Below are positions 25,379 to 34,741 of a stretch of DNA of 64,000 nt, piece by piece. Made by a program: the position numbers and the translations under genes. Source of the DNA: CAWJPW01 sp963844845 (GTDB taxonomy: Bacteria; Acidobacteriota; Thermoanaerobaculia; Thermoanaerobaculales; Sulfomarinibacteraceae); the NCBI GenBank assembly GCA_963844845.1, contig CAWJPW010000001.1, positions 372,001 to 436,000 on the forward strand, in the 5' to 3' direction. The first letter of the stretch is position 1. Every line of letters starts with the position of its first letter. The notes below the pieces were generated by a model that worked only from the letters and a program-made list of their open reading frames with translations, was not told the origin of the DNA and did not search any database.

Positions 25379-28123
25379 CTACGCCTTGACGAGACGCCGC
25401 AGCACGGTGTGGAGGATGCCACCGTTGCGGTAGTACTCCACCTCCACCGGCGTGTCGACCCTGGCCCGCACCTCGAAGCGCGTGACCTGACCACCTTCGG
25501 CGGTGGCGGTGACCTCGAACTGCTGCCCGGGCTCGAGGTTCGACGCCACCGGGATGTCGAAGGTCTCGCCGCCATCGAGCCCGAGGGTCTCCCATCCGCC
25601 CTCGTCCACGAACTCCAGCGGCAGCACACCCATGCCCACCAGGTTGGAGCGGTGGATCCGCTCGAAGCTCTCGGCGATGACCGCCTTCACGCCGAGCAGG
25701 ACCGTGCCCTTGGCCGCCCAGTCCCGTGACGACCCGGTGCCGTACTCCCTGCCGGCGAGCACCACCAGTGGTGTTCCCTCGTCGGCGTAGCGCATGGCCG
25801 CGTCGTAGATGGACGTGCGCTCCCCCGACGGCAGGTGCACGGTCACTCCGCCCTCGACCCCCGGCACCAGGGCATTCTTCAGCCTGATGTTGCCGAAGGT
25901 CCCGCGCATCATCACCTCGTGGTTGCCGCGTCGCGAACCGAAGCTGTTGAAGTCACGCCGCTCGACGCCGTGCTCCTCGAGGTAGCGTGCTGCCGGTGAG
26001 TCCTTGGGAATCGCGCCCGCGGGGCTGATGTGGTCGGTGGTCACGGAGTCGCCCAGCAGGGCCAGGACCCGCGCCCCGCAGATCGGCGTGATCTCGGGCA
26101 CCGCCGGCGAGAGGTCCACAAAGAACGGTGGCAACCGGATGTACGTGGACTCGTCGACCCACTCGTAGAGCTCACCGCCGCCGACCTCGACCTTCTGCCA
26201 CTCCTCGGAGCCAGCAAAGACGTCTGCGTACCTCTGGTGGAACTGCTCGGGGCTCACCGCAGCGCGCACCGCGGCACGAATCGCCTCACCCGAGGGCCAG
26301 ATGTCGCGCAGGTAGATCGGCTCGCCGTCGTTCCCCGCTCCGATGGGGTCGCTGGTGAGATCGATGTCCACCGTGCCGGCGAGGGCGTAGGCCACCACGA
26401 GGGGCGGGCTCGCCAGGTAGTTGGCCCGGGTGTCCGGGTTGATGCGACCCTCGAAGTTGCGGTTGCCCGAGAGAACACCGGCCGCCACCAGGTCGTGCTC
26501 GCGCACCGCCCGGCTGATGGGTTCCGGCAGCGGCCCCGAGTTACCGATACAGGTGGTGCACCCGTACCCCACCAGGTTGAAGCCCAGCGTGTTGAGAGCG
26601 TCGGTGACACCAGCCTTCTCGAGGTAGTCGGTCACCACCCGGCTGCCCGGTGCGAGGCTGGTCTTCACCCACGGCGGCACGGTGAGACCGCGCTCGACCG
26701 CCGCCTTGGCCAGCAGCCCCGCCGCCAGCATCACCGAGGGGTTGGACGTGTTGGTACAGCTGGTGATGGCGGCGATCACCACCGCGCCGTTGCGCAGGCC
26801 GAAGCGCCTGCCGTCGAGCTCCACCGGGAACTCGACGGACTCGGCCACCACGGTGGGTGCAGCCGCCGGCGACGGTTCCGACGCGGTCGCTGCGCCGGTC
26901 GGCCGGCCGGCGGGCTCGCCCTTTCCGAACGTCGTCGCCAGGTCGCGGCGCCACTGCTCCTGCATGGCGGTGAGCGCGATGCGGTCCTGCGGCCGTTTGG
27001 GTCCCGCGAGCGACGGTACGACCGTGCCGAGATCGAGCTCCACGGTGCGGCTGAAGTACGGCTCCGGCTCGCGCTCGCGCCACAACCCCTGCTCCTTGCA
27101 GTAACGCTCCACCAGGTCGATGGTGTCCTCGGCGCGGCCGGTGAGGCGCAGGTAGTCCAGGGTCACACCGTCCACCGGGAAGAAGCCCATGGTGGCGCCG
27201 TACTCCGGCGCCATGTTGGCGATGGTGGCGCGGTCAGGCAGGCTGAGGGCATCCAGCCCGTCGCCGCAGAACTCCACGAACTGGCCCACCACACCGAGCT
27301 TGCGCAGCTGCTGGGTGACGGTGAGCACGAGATCCGTGGCGGTGGCGCCCTCGGGTAGCCGCCCCTTGAGCCGGAAGCCCACGACCTTGGGGGTGAGCAT
27401 GTAGATGGGCTGACCCAGCATCACCGCCTCGGCCTCGATGCCGCCGACGCCCCAACCCACCACGCCGAGACCGTTGATCATGGTGGTGTGGGAGTCCGTG
27501 CCCACCAGCGAGTCGGGGTAGGCAACCCCGTCGCGGGACATGACCACGCGGGCGAGGTACTCGAGATTGACCTGGTGGACGATACCTGTGGCCGGCGGCA
27601 CCACCGCAAAGTTGTGGAATGCGTGCTGCCCCCACTTGAGGAACTGGTAGCGCTCACCGTTGCGCTCGAACTCGGCTCGGGCGTTGAGACGCAGGGCGTC
27701 GGGACGGGCGAAGTAGTCCACCTGCACCGAGTGGTCGATGACCAGGTCGCAGGGCACCAGCGGGTTGATGGTTTGGGGATCGCCTCCCATGGCGCGGCAG
27801 GCATCACGCAGGGCGGCCAGGTCGACCACTGCGGGAACCCCGGTAAAGTCCTGGAGGACGACCCGCCCGGGAGTGAAGGGGACCTCGGCGGGATCTGGAT
27901 CGCCCGGGTCCCAGGCGGCCAGGCGCTCCACGTCCTCCTGTTGCACCACGCCGTCGCCGCAATGGCGGAGGGTCGCCTCGAGGAGAACCTTGATGGACAC
28001 GGGAAGCCGGTCGACATGACCGACCCCTACGGCTGCCAGCGCGGTGAGGGAGTAGTAGCGCTGATCACCGCTCGCGGTGGTGAGCGTTCGTTCAACGTCG
28101 AGCGGATTGGTGGGTGCGTGCAT
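25379..28123 (-). CDS. acnA: Aconitate hydratase AcnA
   Basis: Aconitase isomerises citrate to isocitrate in the TCA cycle using a [4Fe-4S] cluster. The 914-residue product has the AcnA/IRP1 length and order. Visible signatures include VIDHSVQVD, the GTDSHTTMINGLGVVGWGVGG block, cluster cysteines in ITSCTNTSNPS and GCTTCIGNSGPLP, and the swivel domain with GDSVTTDHISPAG, RRGNHEVMMRGTF and REYGTGSSRDWAAKG. The ATG at 28123 has GGAGGAGG 7 nt upstream. A low-complexity insert near residues 490-520 (GATASEPSPAAAP) links the domains. It is cytosolic and divergent from the superoxide dismutase gene. Confidence 0.97.
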   Translation of the reverse strand: MHAPTNPLDVERTLTTASGDQRYYSLTALAAVGVGHVDRLPVSIKVLLEATLRHCGDGVVQQEDVERLAAWDPGDPDPAEVPFTPGRVVLQDFTGVPAVVDLAALRDACRAMGGDPQTINPLVPCDLVIDHSVQVDYFARPDALRLNARAEFERNGERYQFLKWGQHAFHNFAVVPPATGIVHQVNLEYLARVVMSRDGVAYPDSLVGTDSHTTMINGLGVVGWGVGGIEAEAVMLGQPIYMLTPKVVGFRLKGRLPEGATATDLVLTVTQQLRKLGVVGQFVEFCGDGLDALSLPDRATIANMAPEYGATMGFFPVDGVTLDYLRLTGRAEDTIDLVERYCKEQGLWREREPEPYFSRTVELDLGTVVPSLAGPKRPQDRIALTAMQEQWRRDLATTFGKGEPAGRPTGAATASEPSPAAAPTVVAESVEFPVELDGRRFGLRNGAVVIAAITSCTNTSNPSVMLAAGLLAKAAVERGLTVPPWVKTSLAPGSRVVTDYLEKAGVTDALNTLGFNLVGYGCTTCIGNSGPLPEPISRAVREHDLVAAGVLSGNRNFEGRINPDTRANYLASPPLVVAYALAGTVDIDLTSDPIGAGNDGEPIYLRDIWPSGEAIRAAVRAAVSPEQFHQRYADVFAGSEEWQKVEVGGGELYEWVDESTYIRLPPFFVDLSPAVPEITPICGARVLALLGDSVTTDHISPAGAIPKDSPAARYLEEHGVERRDFNSFGSRRGNHEVMMRGTFGNIRLKNALVPGVEGGVTVHLPSGERTSIYDAAMRYADEGTPLVVLAGREYGTGSSRDWAAKGTVLLGVKAVIAESFERIHRSNLVGMGVLPLEFVDEGGWETLGLDGGETFDIPVASNLEPGQQFEVTATAEGGQVTRFEVRARVDTPVEVEYYRNGGILHTVLRRLVKA

Positions 28124-28340
28124 GTCGGGACCTCCTCCACCGTCGTGCAACATCTCGCATGTGCGCACGCTTCCAGGCGACGAGACCCCCGAGCGAGCCA
28201 AGCACCGCTCCGCCCTGGGAATAGGCCCGGCGCCGGGGAACATAGCCGTCACAGCAGCAGCGCACTGTCCACCCTCACCACCGCCCGTTCCGGCCTGAGG
28301 ATCGCGTGCGCAGGCTGCACCAGGCGAAAGGAGACACACG

Positions 28341-28967
28341 ATGAAGGTCCCGCATCTGCTCACGACAGTATTCGCGTGCACGGCTCTCGCCATTGGCTGC
28401 GGCCAGGCGCCCCCCGCCGAGCAGGCGCCCGAAACCGCGGCCCCCACCCCGGTGGCGGCCGCGCCCATGGAGGCGGTTGCAACGCTGCAGCCGCGGGAAG
28501 GCTCCACGGTCGGCGGCACCGTAACCTTCACCGAGGTCCCCGACGGCGTCGCGATCCATGCCGACGTCCACGGCACGACCCCGGGCAAGCACGGCCTCCA
28601 CCTGCACGAGAGCGGCGACTGCTCGGCCCCGGACTTCACCTCCGCGGGCGGACACTTCAACCCCACCGGCGCTCCTCACGCGGGTCCCGCAGTCGCAGAG
28701 CACCACGCCGGCGACTTCGGCAACATCACCGTCGGCGACGACGGCTCTGGCACCCTCGACATCGTGAGCCACATGCTCACGTTGCGCGCCGGCCCCAACT
28801 CGGTTCTGGGCAAAGCTGTGGTGCTTCATGCCGATGAGGACGACCTCACGTCGCAGCCCTCCGGGAACGCTGGCGAGCGCATCGCGTGCGGCGTGGTTCA
28901 GGACGCTTCGCTGACGAGCCCCGCTGCAATGTCCGAGGCGGGACAGGGGGAGGCCGAGGGCGACTGA
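28341..28967 (+). CDS. sodC: Cu/Zn superoxide dismutase family lipoprotein
   Basis: The 208-residue protein has a signal peptide with lipobox (LAIGC), a Pro/Ala-rich linker and a Cu/Zn superoxide dismutase domain. Metal-binding segments are visible: GLHLHESGDC, GGHFNPTGAPH, AEHHAGDFGN and LHADEDD, and a late cysteine in IACGVV that can pair with the Cys in SGDC. It should convert superoxide to peroxide and oxygen in the periplasm while tethered to a membrane. AAAGGAGA lies before the ATG. The C-terminal tail past the domain is acidic and variable. Confidence 0.92.
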   Translation: MKVPHLLTTVFACTALAIGCGQAPPAEQAPETAAPTPVAAAPMEAVATLQPREGSTVGGTVTFTEVPDGVAIHADVHGTTPGKHGLHLHESGDCSAPDFTSAGGHFNPTGAPHAGPAVAEHHAGDFGNITVGDDGSGTLDIVSHMLTLRAGPNSVLGKAVVLHADEDDLTSQPSGNAGERIACGVVQDASLTSPAAMSEAGQGEAEGD

Positions 28968-28986
28968 TCGGTGCACGTCGGTGCAC
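28968..28986. repeat. Tandem TCGGTGCAC repeat
   Basis: TCGGTGCAC occurs at 28968-28976 and again at 28978-28986, one helical turn apart, between the superoxide dismutase and ABC transporter genes. It could be an operator for the ABC genes, or chance. Confidence 0.35.
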
Positions 28987-29042
28987 ACGAGCCACCATGG
29001 TCCTCAAGCAAGCCTGACCTGCCGGGATCCGCCGGAGAGTGT

Positions 29043-29972
29043 ATGACCCGCGGAGAAGCCGTGCGCTGTCGCGGCTTGATCAAGCGCTACGGGAGTCTCA
29101 CCGCCGTCGCCGGCATCGACCTCGACGTGCGCCGCGGCGAGTGCTTCGGACTGCTCGGCCCCAACGGTGCCGGCAAGACGACGACTCTCGAAGTCCTCGA
29201 GGGTCTTCTCAGAGCCGACGGCGGCTCCGTCGAGGTCCTCGGCGTCCACTGGGGAGGGGGCGACGACCACGCCCTACGCCAGCGGCTTGGAGTTCAGCTG
29301 CAGGAGACCCAGCTCGCCGACAAGCTCACGGTGCTCGAGACGATCCGCCTGTTCCGGTCCTTCTACGAACGCGGGCGCGAGGTCGAGCGGGTCATCGAGC
29401 TGGTGGAGCTGGGAGCCAAGGCGCGGACCCGGGTCGGCAAGCTGTCCGGCGGCCAGCGCCAGCGCCTGGCGCTGGCCTGCGCCCTGGTGTGCGATCCCGA
29501 GCTCCTGTGCCTGGACGAACCCACCACCGGGCTCGACCCCCAGGCCCGCCACCGCGTGTGGGACCTGGTGGAGCGCTTTCGCGCCGACGGTGGCACGGTA
29601 CTGCTCACCACCCACTACATGGAGGAGGCCGCCCGTCTCTGCGACCGCGTCGCCATCATCGACCAGGGCCGCATCATCGCCCTGGGCACGCCAGCCGAGC
29701 TGGTGGCGAGCCTGGGCGCCGAGCAGGTGGTCGAGCTGACCACCAGCCCGGCGGTAGCGACAGACACCCTTTCGGCGCTTCCCGGTGTCGGGAGCGCAGG
29801 CGAGCACGGTGGCGCGGTGCGGCTGCACGTGCGTGAGATCGGGATGGTGCTGCCGGCGCTGCTCGCCGAGCTCGAGCGTCAGGGGGCCCGCATGGAGCAG
29901 CTCACAACCCACCAGGCGACGCTCGAGGATCTCTTCGTCCACCTCACCGGCCGGGGGCTCAGGGATGAGTAG
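29043..29972 (+). CDS. ABC transporter ATP-binding protein (ABC-2 type)
   Basis: The 309-residue ATPase has Walker A GPNGAGKT, the Q-loop in QLQETQL, the signature LSGGQRQRLALA, Walker B LLCLDEPTTGLDP and the switch histidine in LLTTHYMEEA. Its C-terminal extension (QLTTHQATLEDLFVHLTGRGLRDE) is typical of the CcmA/DrrA/NatA-like subfamily. It powers the permease encoded next, with which it overlaps by 8 nt. Substrates of such exporters include drugs and lipids; this one is not determined. GGAGAG lies just before the ATG. Confidence 0.93.
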   Translation: MTRGEAVRCRGLIKRYGSLTAVAGIDLDVRRGECFGLLGPNGAGKTTTLEVLEGLLRADGGSVEVLGVHWGGGDDHALRQRLGVQLQETQLADKLTVLETIRLFRSFYERGREVERVIELVELGAKARTRVGKLSGGQRQRLALACALVCDPELLCLDEPTTGLDPQARHRVWDLVERFRADGGTVLLTTHYMEEAARLCDRVAIIDQGRIIALGTPAELVASLGAEQVVELTTSPAVATDTLSALPGVGSAGEHGGAVRLHVREIGMVLPALLAELERQGARMEQLTTHQATLEDLFVHLTGRGLRDE

Positions 29973-31020
29973 CGCCCCGCATCGTCCCCATCCTCTGCTC
30001 GAGCTGACACGTGTCCGCATCCTCGAGTTCGTGCGCGAGCCCGAGGCGGTGTTCTGGGTCTTCGTCTTTCCGGTCATTCTCGCGGTTGCGCTGGGGATCG
30101 CCTTTCGCAGCCGCCCAGTGGCCGGACTCGAGGCAGCCGTGGTTGCGCCACCCTCGGTGGTGGCGCTCCTCGCCGGCGCTCGGGGCCTCGAAGTGACGCC
30201 GATGACCCTTGCGGCGGCGAACCGGGCGCTGGCCGCCGGCCGCGTTGACGTGGTGGTCGAGGCGGCGCCGGGCGCACCTGACAGGCCCCTCAGCGTGACC
30301 TATCGCTACGATCCCAGCCGCGCCGAGGGACGCGCGGCACGGCTCACCGCGGACCAGGCGTTGGAGAGCGCCTTGGGCCGGCGCAACCTCGCCGTCGCGC
30401 ACGATGAGACGGTCCTTGCCGGTACGCGGTACATCGACTTCCTGATCCCCGGGCTGGTGGGCCTCAACCTCATGGGAAGCGGCCTCTGGGGCCTGGGCTT
30501 CGCCGTGGTCTCGGCCCGCACCCGCAAGCTTCTCAAGCGCTTCGCCGTGACCCCCATGCGCCGGTCGCACTACCTGCTCTCGTTCATGCTCTCCCGCCTC
30601 GTCTTCATGGTCCTGGAGGTGGCCGCCATCGTCGGCTTCGGTTGGGGGGCGTTCGACGTCGAGGTCCGCGGCTCCCTCGTCGACCTCGCGGTGGTCTCGG
30701 TCGCCGGAGCCCTGTGCTTTGCGGGCATCGGCCTCCTGGTGGCGGCGCGGCCGCGGACCATCGAGGGCGTCTCCGGATGGATGAACCTGGTGATGCTCCC
30801 CATGTGGCTGCTCTCGGGGAGCTTCTTCTCCTACGAGCGCTTCCCTGCGGTGATGCAGCCCGTCATCCGGGCCCTCCCCCTCACCGCCCTCAATGACGCC
30901 CTGCGCGCGGTGATGAGCGACGGCGCACCGCTGCACGCCACCTGGCTGGAGCTGAGCATCATGGCGCTGTGGGGGCTGGCCAGCTTCGCGCTTGCCCTGC
31001 GGCTCTTCCGCTGGACATGA
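29965..31020 (+). CDS. ABC-2 type transporter permease
   Basis: The 351-residue permease starts within the ATPase gene (ATG at 29965). It has one N-terminal transmembrane helix (AVFWVFVFPVILAVALGIAF), a soluble loop of about 130 residues, then five C-terminal helices including IDFLIPGLVGLNLMGSGLWG and the MNLVMLPMWLLSGSFF region, matching the ABC-2/DrrB layout. It should form a homodimer with two ATPase subunits in the inner membrane and export an unknown substrate. Confidence 0.9.
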   Translation: MSSAPHRPHPLLELTRVRILEFVREPEAVFWVFVFPVILAVALGIAFRSRPVAGLEAAVVAPPSVVALLAGARGLEVTPMTLAAANRALAAGRVDVVVEAAPGAPDRPLSVTYRYDPSRAEGRAARLTADQALESALGRRNLAVAHDETVLAGTRYIDFLIPGLVGLNLMGSGLWGLGFAVVSARTRKLLKRFAVTPMRRSHYLLSFMLSRLVFMVLEVAAIVGFGWGAFDVEVRGSLVDLAVVSVAGALCFAGIGLLVAARPRTIEGVSGWMNLVMLPMWLLSGSFFSYERFPAVMQPVIRALPLTALNDALRAVMSDGAPLHATWLELSIMALWGLASFALALRLFRWT

Positions 31021-31025
31021 GAAGG

Positions 31026-31042
31026 CCCCCCGCGGGAGGGGG
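31026..31042. terminator. Weak GC hairpin between convergent genes
   Basis: A run of C (31026-31031) can pair with GGGGG (31038-31042) around a short loop, between the ABC permease and the LigD-type gene. No T-run follows on either strand. Confidence 0.25.
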
Positions 31043-31069
31043 AACCGTTTCCCGTCCTCCCTCTCCCTC

Positions 31070-31975
31070 CTACTCGAGACCCACCGCCTTCCGCGCCTGT
31101 GCCGTTATCGACTGGCGAACCTCGAAGAACCCCTCCCAGGGATCACACGCGAGGCCGCCCAGCCGCCGCCGGATGTTGCCGACACGGTACTCGGCAGCGC
31201 CCTCGAGCCCGTCCAGCTCACTCCAGCTCACCGGCGTGGACACGGGCGCCCCCTCCTTGGCCCTGGGGGAGTAGGCGGCCACGCTGGTGGCACCCCGGGT
31301 GTTGCGCAGGCAGTCGATGTAGATCTTTCCGCCGCGCTTCGTCTTGCTCATGGTCGCCACGTAGCGGTCCGGGGCGGCGTCCACGACCGCCCGCGCCAAC
31401 GCCCGAGTGAAGCTCCTGGCCTCCTCCCAGTCGGACCATCGGTCGATGGGCACCACCACGTGGAGCCCCTTCCCGCCCGAGGTCTTGACGAAGCTCGCGA
31501 GACCGAGCGCGTCGAGCCGGTCGTGCAGCGTGCGGGCTGCCGCGATGACGGCGCCCCAGGCCACGTCCGGCGCCGGGTCGAGGTCGAAGATCAGCCGATC
31601 GGGGCGGTCGACCCTGTCGGCCCGCGCCCCCCAGGGGTGGAGCTCGAGGGCTCCCAGCTGCGCCAGGGCGACCGCGCCAGCGAGATCGTGCACCACCAGA
31701 TAGGTCCCGGCCCGGCCGCTCTTCTCATCGATCTCGACTCCGTGCACCTCCGCCGGCATCGACTCACTTAGGTGCTTCTGGTAGAAGCAGTGCGCCCCGT
31801 GCCCTTGCGGACAGCGCACGAGCGAGAGGGGCCGTCCGACAACGTGGGGCATCAGCCAGTCCGCAACGTCGACGTAGTACCGCGCGAGCTCCTCCTTGGT
31901 GAGCCCCTGCCCGGGAAACAGCACCCGCCCGGGGTGGCTGAGCTCGACGCCGGCGATGGTGGTTTCGGTTGCCAT
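31070..31975 (-). CDS. LigD-type polymerase domain protein (NHEJ primase-polymerase)
   Basis: The 301-residue protein is a stand-alone archaeo-eukaryotic primase-type polymerase like the LigD polymerase domain. Motifs seen are LIFDLDPAPD (metal-binding Asp-X-Asp), VKTSGGKGLHVVVPI, and KIYIDCLRNTRGATSVAAYSPRA. It should insert nucleotides during non-homologous end joining or other repair. In Mycobacterium this domain is fused to ligase and nuclease; here it is separate, and neither ku nor a ligase is in the window. I chose the ATG at 31975, which gives the usual MATETTIAGVELSHPGRVLFP start. Confidence 0.93.
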   Translation of the reverse strand: MATETTIAGVELSHPGRVLFPGQGLTKEELARYYVDVADWLMPHVVGRPLSLVRCPQGHGAHCFYQKHLSESMPAEVHGVEIDEKSGRAGTYLVVHDLAGAVALAQLGALELHPWGARADRVDRPDRLIFDLDPAPDVAWGAVIAAARTLHDRLDALGLASFVKTSGGKGLHVVVPIDRWSDWEEARSFTRALARAVVDAAPDRYVATMSKTKRGGKIYIDCLRNTRGATSVAAYSPRAKEGAPVSTPVSWSELDGLEGAAEYRVGNIRRRLGGLACDPWEGFFEVRQSITAQARKAVGLE

Positions 31976-32061
31976 CTTCAAGTCCTCACACACCGGCCGC
32001 GGACCGGTGCTCTCACAATCCTCGTACGAATCCCGAGGGTCCGGGTTCATGCGGCGGGTCG

Positions 32062-32099
32062 GGCGCCTCCGAGCGCAGCGGGGGTCGCAGCGAGGCGCC
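32062..32099 (-). terminator. Possible hairpin after nhaA
   Basis: GGCGCCTC (32062-32069) and GAGGCGCC (32092-32099) are perfect inverted repeats with a 22-nt loop just downstream of the nhaA stop. No T-run follows. Confidence 0.3.
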
Positions 32100-32104
32100 T
32101 CCCC

Positions 32105-33475
32105 TCAGGCGCCCGCAGGCCGGGCCACGGTGCGCCGCAGCGTCACCAGGCCGACGGCCGCCGCAATCGTCGAGGCCACGAGGATGCCGAGCTTCGCCAT
32201 CTCCAGTCCCTCGCCGGTGAAGGCGAGGCCAGCGATGAAGAGTGACATGGTGAAGCCGATGCCCGCGAGCCAGCCGACTCCGAAGATCGCGCCCCAACCC
32301 ACCCCCTCGGGCAACGAGGTCAGCCCGAGCGCCACGGCGGCCCAGGCGAAGAGAAAGATCCCCGCGACCTTGCCCACCACGAGACCCGCCACCACACCGA
32401 GGGTGACCGGGTGGGCGAGCGCCTCACCCAGGTCGAAGCGGAAGGCGAGGCCGGCGTTGGCGAGGGCGAAGAGCGGGATGATGCCCCAGGTCACCCAGGG
32501 GGCGAGAGCGTGTTCGAGGCGGCGCAGCGGTGTGAAGAGGAGCTTGCCGGCGCGCTCCATCTCGAGCACCGAGCTCTGCCGTTCCTCGTTGGTCATGATG
32601 GTGTGCTCCTCACCGCCCGCCTCCTCGAACTCGTCGAGCACCACTCGCGCCGAGCGCAGGTACTGCCCGGGCCGCATGGGCGAGCGGGCGGGGATCATGA
32701 GCGCGAGCAGAACGCCGGCAACGGTGGCGTGGATCCCCGACTCCAACACCAGCACCCAGAGCACCACGCCCAGTGCCAGGTAGGCTCCGGGAGACTGGAC
32801 TCCGAGACGGCCGAGGCCGCCGAGTACAACCAGCACCGCCGCCACACCGAGCAGGGCGCCGACGTGGAGATCCTCGGTGTAGAAGATGGCGATCACCAGG
32901 ACCGCACCGATGTCGTCCACGATGGCGAGCGAGGTCAGCAGGACCTTGAGGGCCAGGGGGACGCGACGGCCCAGGAGCGAGAGGATGCCGAGGGCGAAGG
33001 CGATGTCGGTGGCCATGGGTATACCCCACCCGGACGCGTACTCGCCGCCGCTGTTGAACAGGGCGTACAGCGCGGCCGGCACCACCATGCCTCCAACCGC
33101 CGCCACCATGGGCAGAGCCGCCCGCCGCGGCGACGCCAGCTCCCCGACCAGCACCTCCCGCTTGATCTCGAGGCCGACCAGCAGGAAGAAGACGGCCATG
33201 AGACCGTCGTTGACCCAGTGCCCCAGAGTCTCGGTGAGGCCAAAGGACGGGGCGCCAATGGTGATTCTGGTGGCCCAAAGCGCCTCGTAGGTGTGCCCCC
33301 ACGGCGAGTTGGCCCACACCAGGGCGAGCACCGTAAGGCCGAGGAGGACGATACCGCCCGACACCTCCGCCTCGATGAAGCGCACCAGCGGGCCCGGCAC
33401 CAGCTGCGCCGCCCGGCTGTGCGGGATCTCCTTATGCCGTTCGCCCCCGGTCACGCCTCGTCCGTCGACTGCCAT
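32105..33475 (-). CDS. nhaA: Na+/H+ antiporter NhaA
   Basis: NhaA exchanges two protons for one sodium ion across the inner membrane and controls internal pH and Na+. The 456-residue product has the family layout of about twelve helices. The paired aspartates needed for transport are in LAIVDDIGAVLVIAIFY, and the conserved GLEIKREVLVGEL, ATDIAFALGIL and GIGFTMSLFIAGLAF segments are present. There is a longer loop than in E. coli NhaA around EEAGGEEHTIMTNEERQSS, as in the many NhaA of about 440 residues outside enterics. The ATG at 33475 begins MAVDGRGVTGG; longer in-frame starts look non-coding. Confidence 0.95.
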   Translation of the reverse strand: MAVDGRGVTGGERHKEIPHSRAAQLVPGPLVRFIEAEVSGGIVLLGLTVLALVWANSPWGHTYEALWATRITIGAPSFGLTETLGHWVNDGLMAVFFLLVGLEIKREVLVGELASPRRAALPMVAAVGGMVVPAALYALFNSGGEYASGWGIPMATDIAFALGILSLLGRRVPLALKVLLTSLAIVDDIGAVLVIAIFYTEDLHVGALLGVAAVLVVLGGLGRLGVQSPGAYLALGVVLWVLVLESGIHATVAGVLLALMIPARSPMRPGQYLRSARVVLDEFEEAGGEEHTIMTNEERQSSVLEMERAGKLLFTPLRRLEHALAPWVTWGIIPLFALANAGLAFRFDLGEALAHPVTLGVVAGLVVGKVAGIFLFAWAAVALGLTSLPEGVGWGAIFGVGWLAGIGFTMSLFIAGLAFTGEGLEMAKLGILVASTIAAAVGLVTLRRTVARPAGA

Positions 33476-33688
33476 GCGCCTCCCTGGCCGTGCTCGTACT
33501 TTCGATCCGAAGCTCAGCCTGTTACAAGGCGGGAGGGCCAGGTGTCCATTCCCCGAGCCACCCAGCGCCCCGGCTCGGGTCAGCGCCCCTGCGGAGCGTT
33601 CATCAGCTGGGCGAATCGCTCGAGGGCCTCCTCTCGGGCTGCGACCCCGACCGACGACGCGGCGGTGGCCGGAGCGCCCGCACCCGGG

Positions 33689-33694
33689 TAGAAT
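33689..33694 (+). promoter_or_regulatory. Putative -10 box for the DMT transporter gene
   Basis: TAGAAT ends 9 nt before the ATG at 33704, and no ribosome site is visible, so the leader would be at most a few nucleotides long. Confidence 0.35.
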
Positions 33695-33703
33695 CCGACG
33701 GCC

Positions 33704-34606
33704 ATGACTGCACCGATCCCCCACGCCGGCGAGCTCGCCGCCCTCGGCACCGCCATCTGCTGGACCGTCACCTCCCTCGCCTTCGAGTCGGCCGGCCGTC
33801 GCGTCGGCTCCCTGGCGGTCAACCTCATCCGCCTGGGGATGGCCATCGTCCTGCTCACCGCCTTCAACTGGGTGCTGCGTGGGCACCCGCTGCCCACCGA
33901 TGCCACCGGGTTCAACTGGTTCTGGCTCTCCCTCTCCGGCCTGGTGGGCTTCACAGTCGGCGACCTCTGTCTCTTCCGCGCCTTCGTCGTGGTCGGGGCG
34001 CGGGTCTCCATGCTGCTCATGGCCATGGTGCCCCCCATCACGGCCCTGTTCGGCTGGCTGGTCATGGGCGAGATCCTGTCGCCCCGCGACCTCGCCGGCA
34101 TGGTCCTCACCGTGGCCGGCGTCGCCTGGGTGGTGTCAGAGCGGCGACGGAGCGCCGACGGCCAACCCTCCCGCCATCCCGTCGGAGGGGTGCTCCTGGG
34201 CCTCGGCGGGGCCGGCGGGCAGGCCCTCGGCCTGGTCCTGTCAAAGTACGGCATGGCCGGGTACGACCCCTTCGCGGCGACCCAGATCCGGGTGTTCGCC
34301 GGAACCGCGGGCTTCGCTCTGCTGTTCGTCGTCATCGGCTGGTGGCCACGTGTCTGGGCGGCGCTCGGCAACCGCGAGGCCATGGTCCGCACGTCGGTGG
34401 GCGCCTTCTTCGGCCCCTTCCTCGGCGTCTCCCTCTCGCTCGTGGCGGTCACCTACACCCTGGCTGGCGTGGCCGCCACCCTCATGGCACTGGTCCCGGT
34501 CATCATCATCGCCCCCGCCGTCCTGATTCAGCACGAGCACGTCTCGCTGCGCGCCGTGCTGGGCTCGCTGGTAGCGGTGGCCGGCAGCGCGCTTCTGTTT
34601 CTCTAG
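33704..34606 (+). CDS. EamA/DMT family transporter
   Basis: The 300-residue protein has about ten predicted transmembrane helices in two homologous halves, the layout of EamA-type drug/metabolite transporters. Examples are WFWLSLSGLVGFTVGDLCLFRAF and MLLMAMVPPITALFGWLVMGE in the first half, repeated in the second by LAGVAATLMALVPVIIIAPAVLI. It should be an inner-membrane exporter or importer of a small metabolite, which cannot be named from sequence. The C-terminal residues are hydrophobic to the end. Confidence 0.88.
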   Translation: MTAPIPHAGELAALGTAICWTVTSLAFESAGRRVGSLAVNLIRLGMAIVLLTAFNWVLRGHPLPTDATGFNWFWLSLSGLVGFTVGDLCLFRAFVVVGARVSMLLMAMVPPITALFGWLVMGEILSPRDLAGMVLTVAGVAWVVSERRRSADGQPSRHPVGGVLLGLGGAGGQALGLVLSKYGMAGYDPFAATQIRVFAGTAGFALLFVVIGWWPRVWAALGNREAMVRTSVGAFFGPFLGVSLSLVAVTYTLAGVAATLMALVPVIIIAPAVLIQHEHVSLRAVLGSLVAVAGSALLFL

Positions 34607-34741
34607 GGTCGGCCCACCGGACCCTGGAGAACAAGCGTCAGGGCCAGAGGGGCCGTTCTCCTGAATGGAAGTCGCCTCGGACCGGTTTACGGGTGGTGGA
34701 GCGGCTGCCGCCACCGGGCGGCTGGTGCGAGAGGGGGAGCG

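Noticed and set aside
33580..33703. Minus-strand frame ending in AREEALERFAQLMNAPQGR upstream of the DMT transporter
   Set aside because: It is very short, its only start is antisense to the transporter start codon, and nothing is recognised in it.
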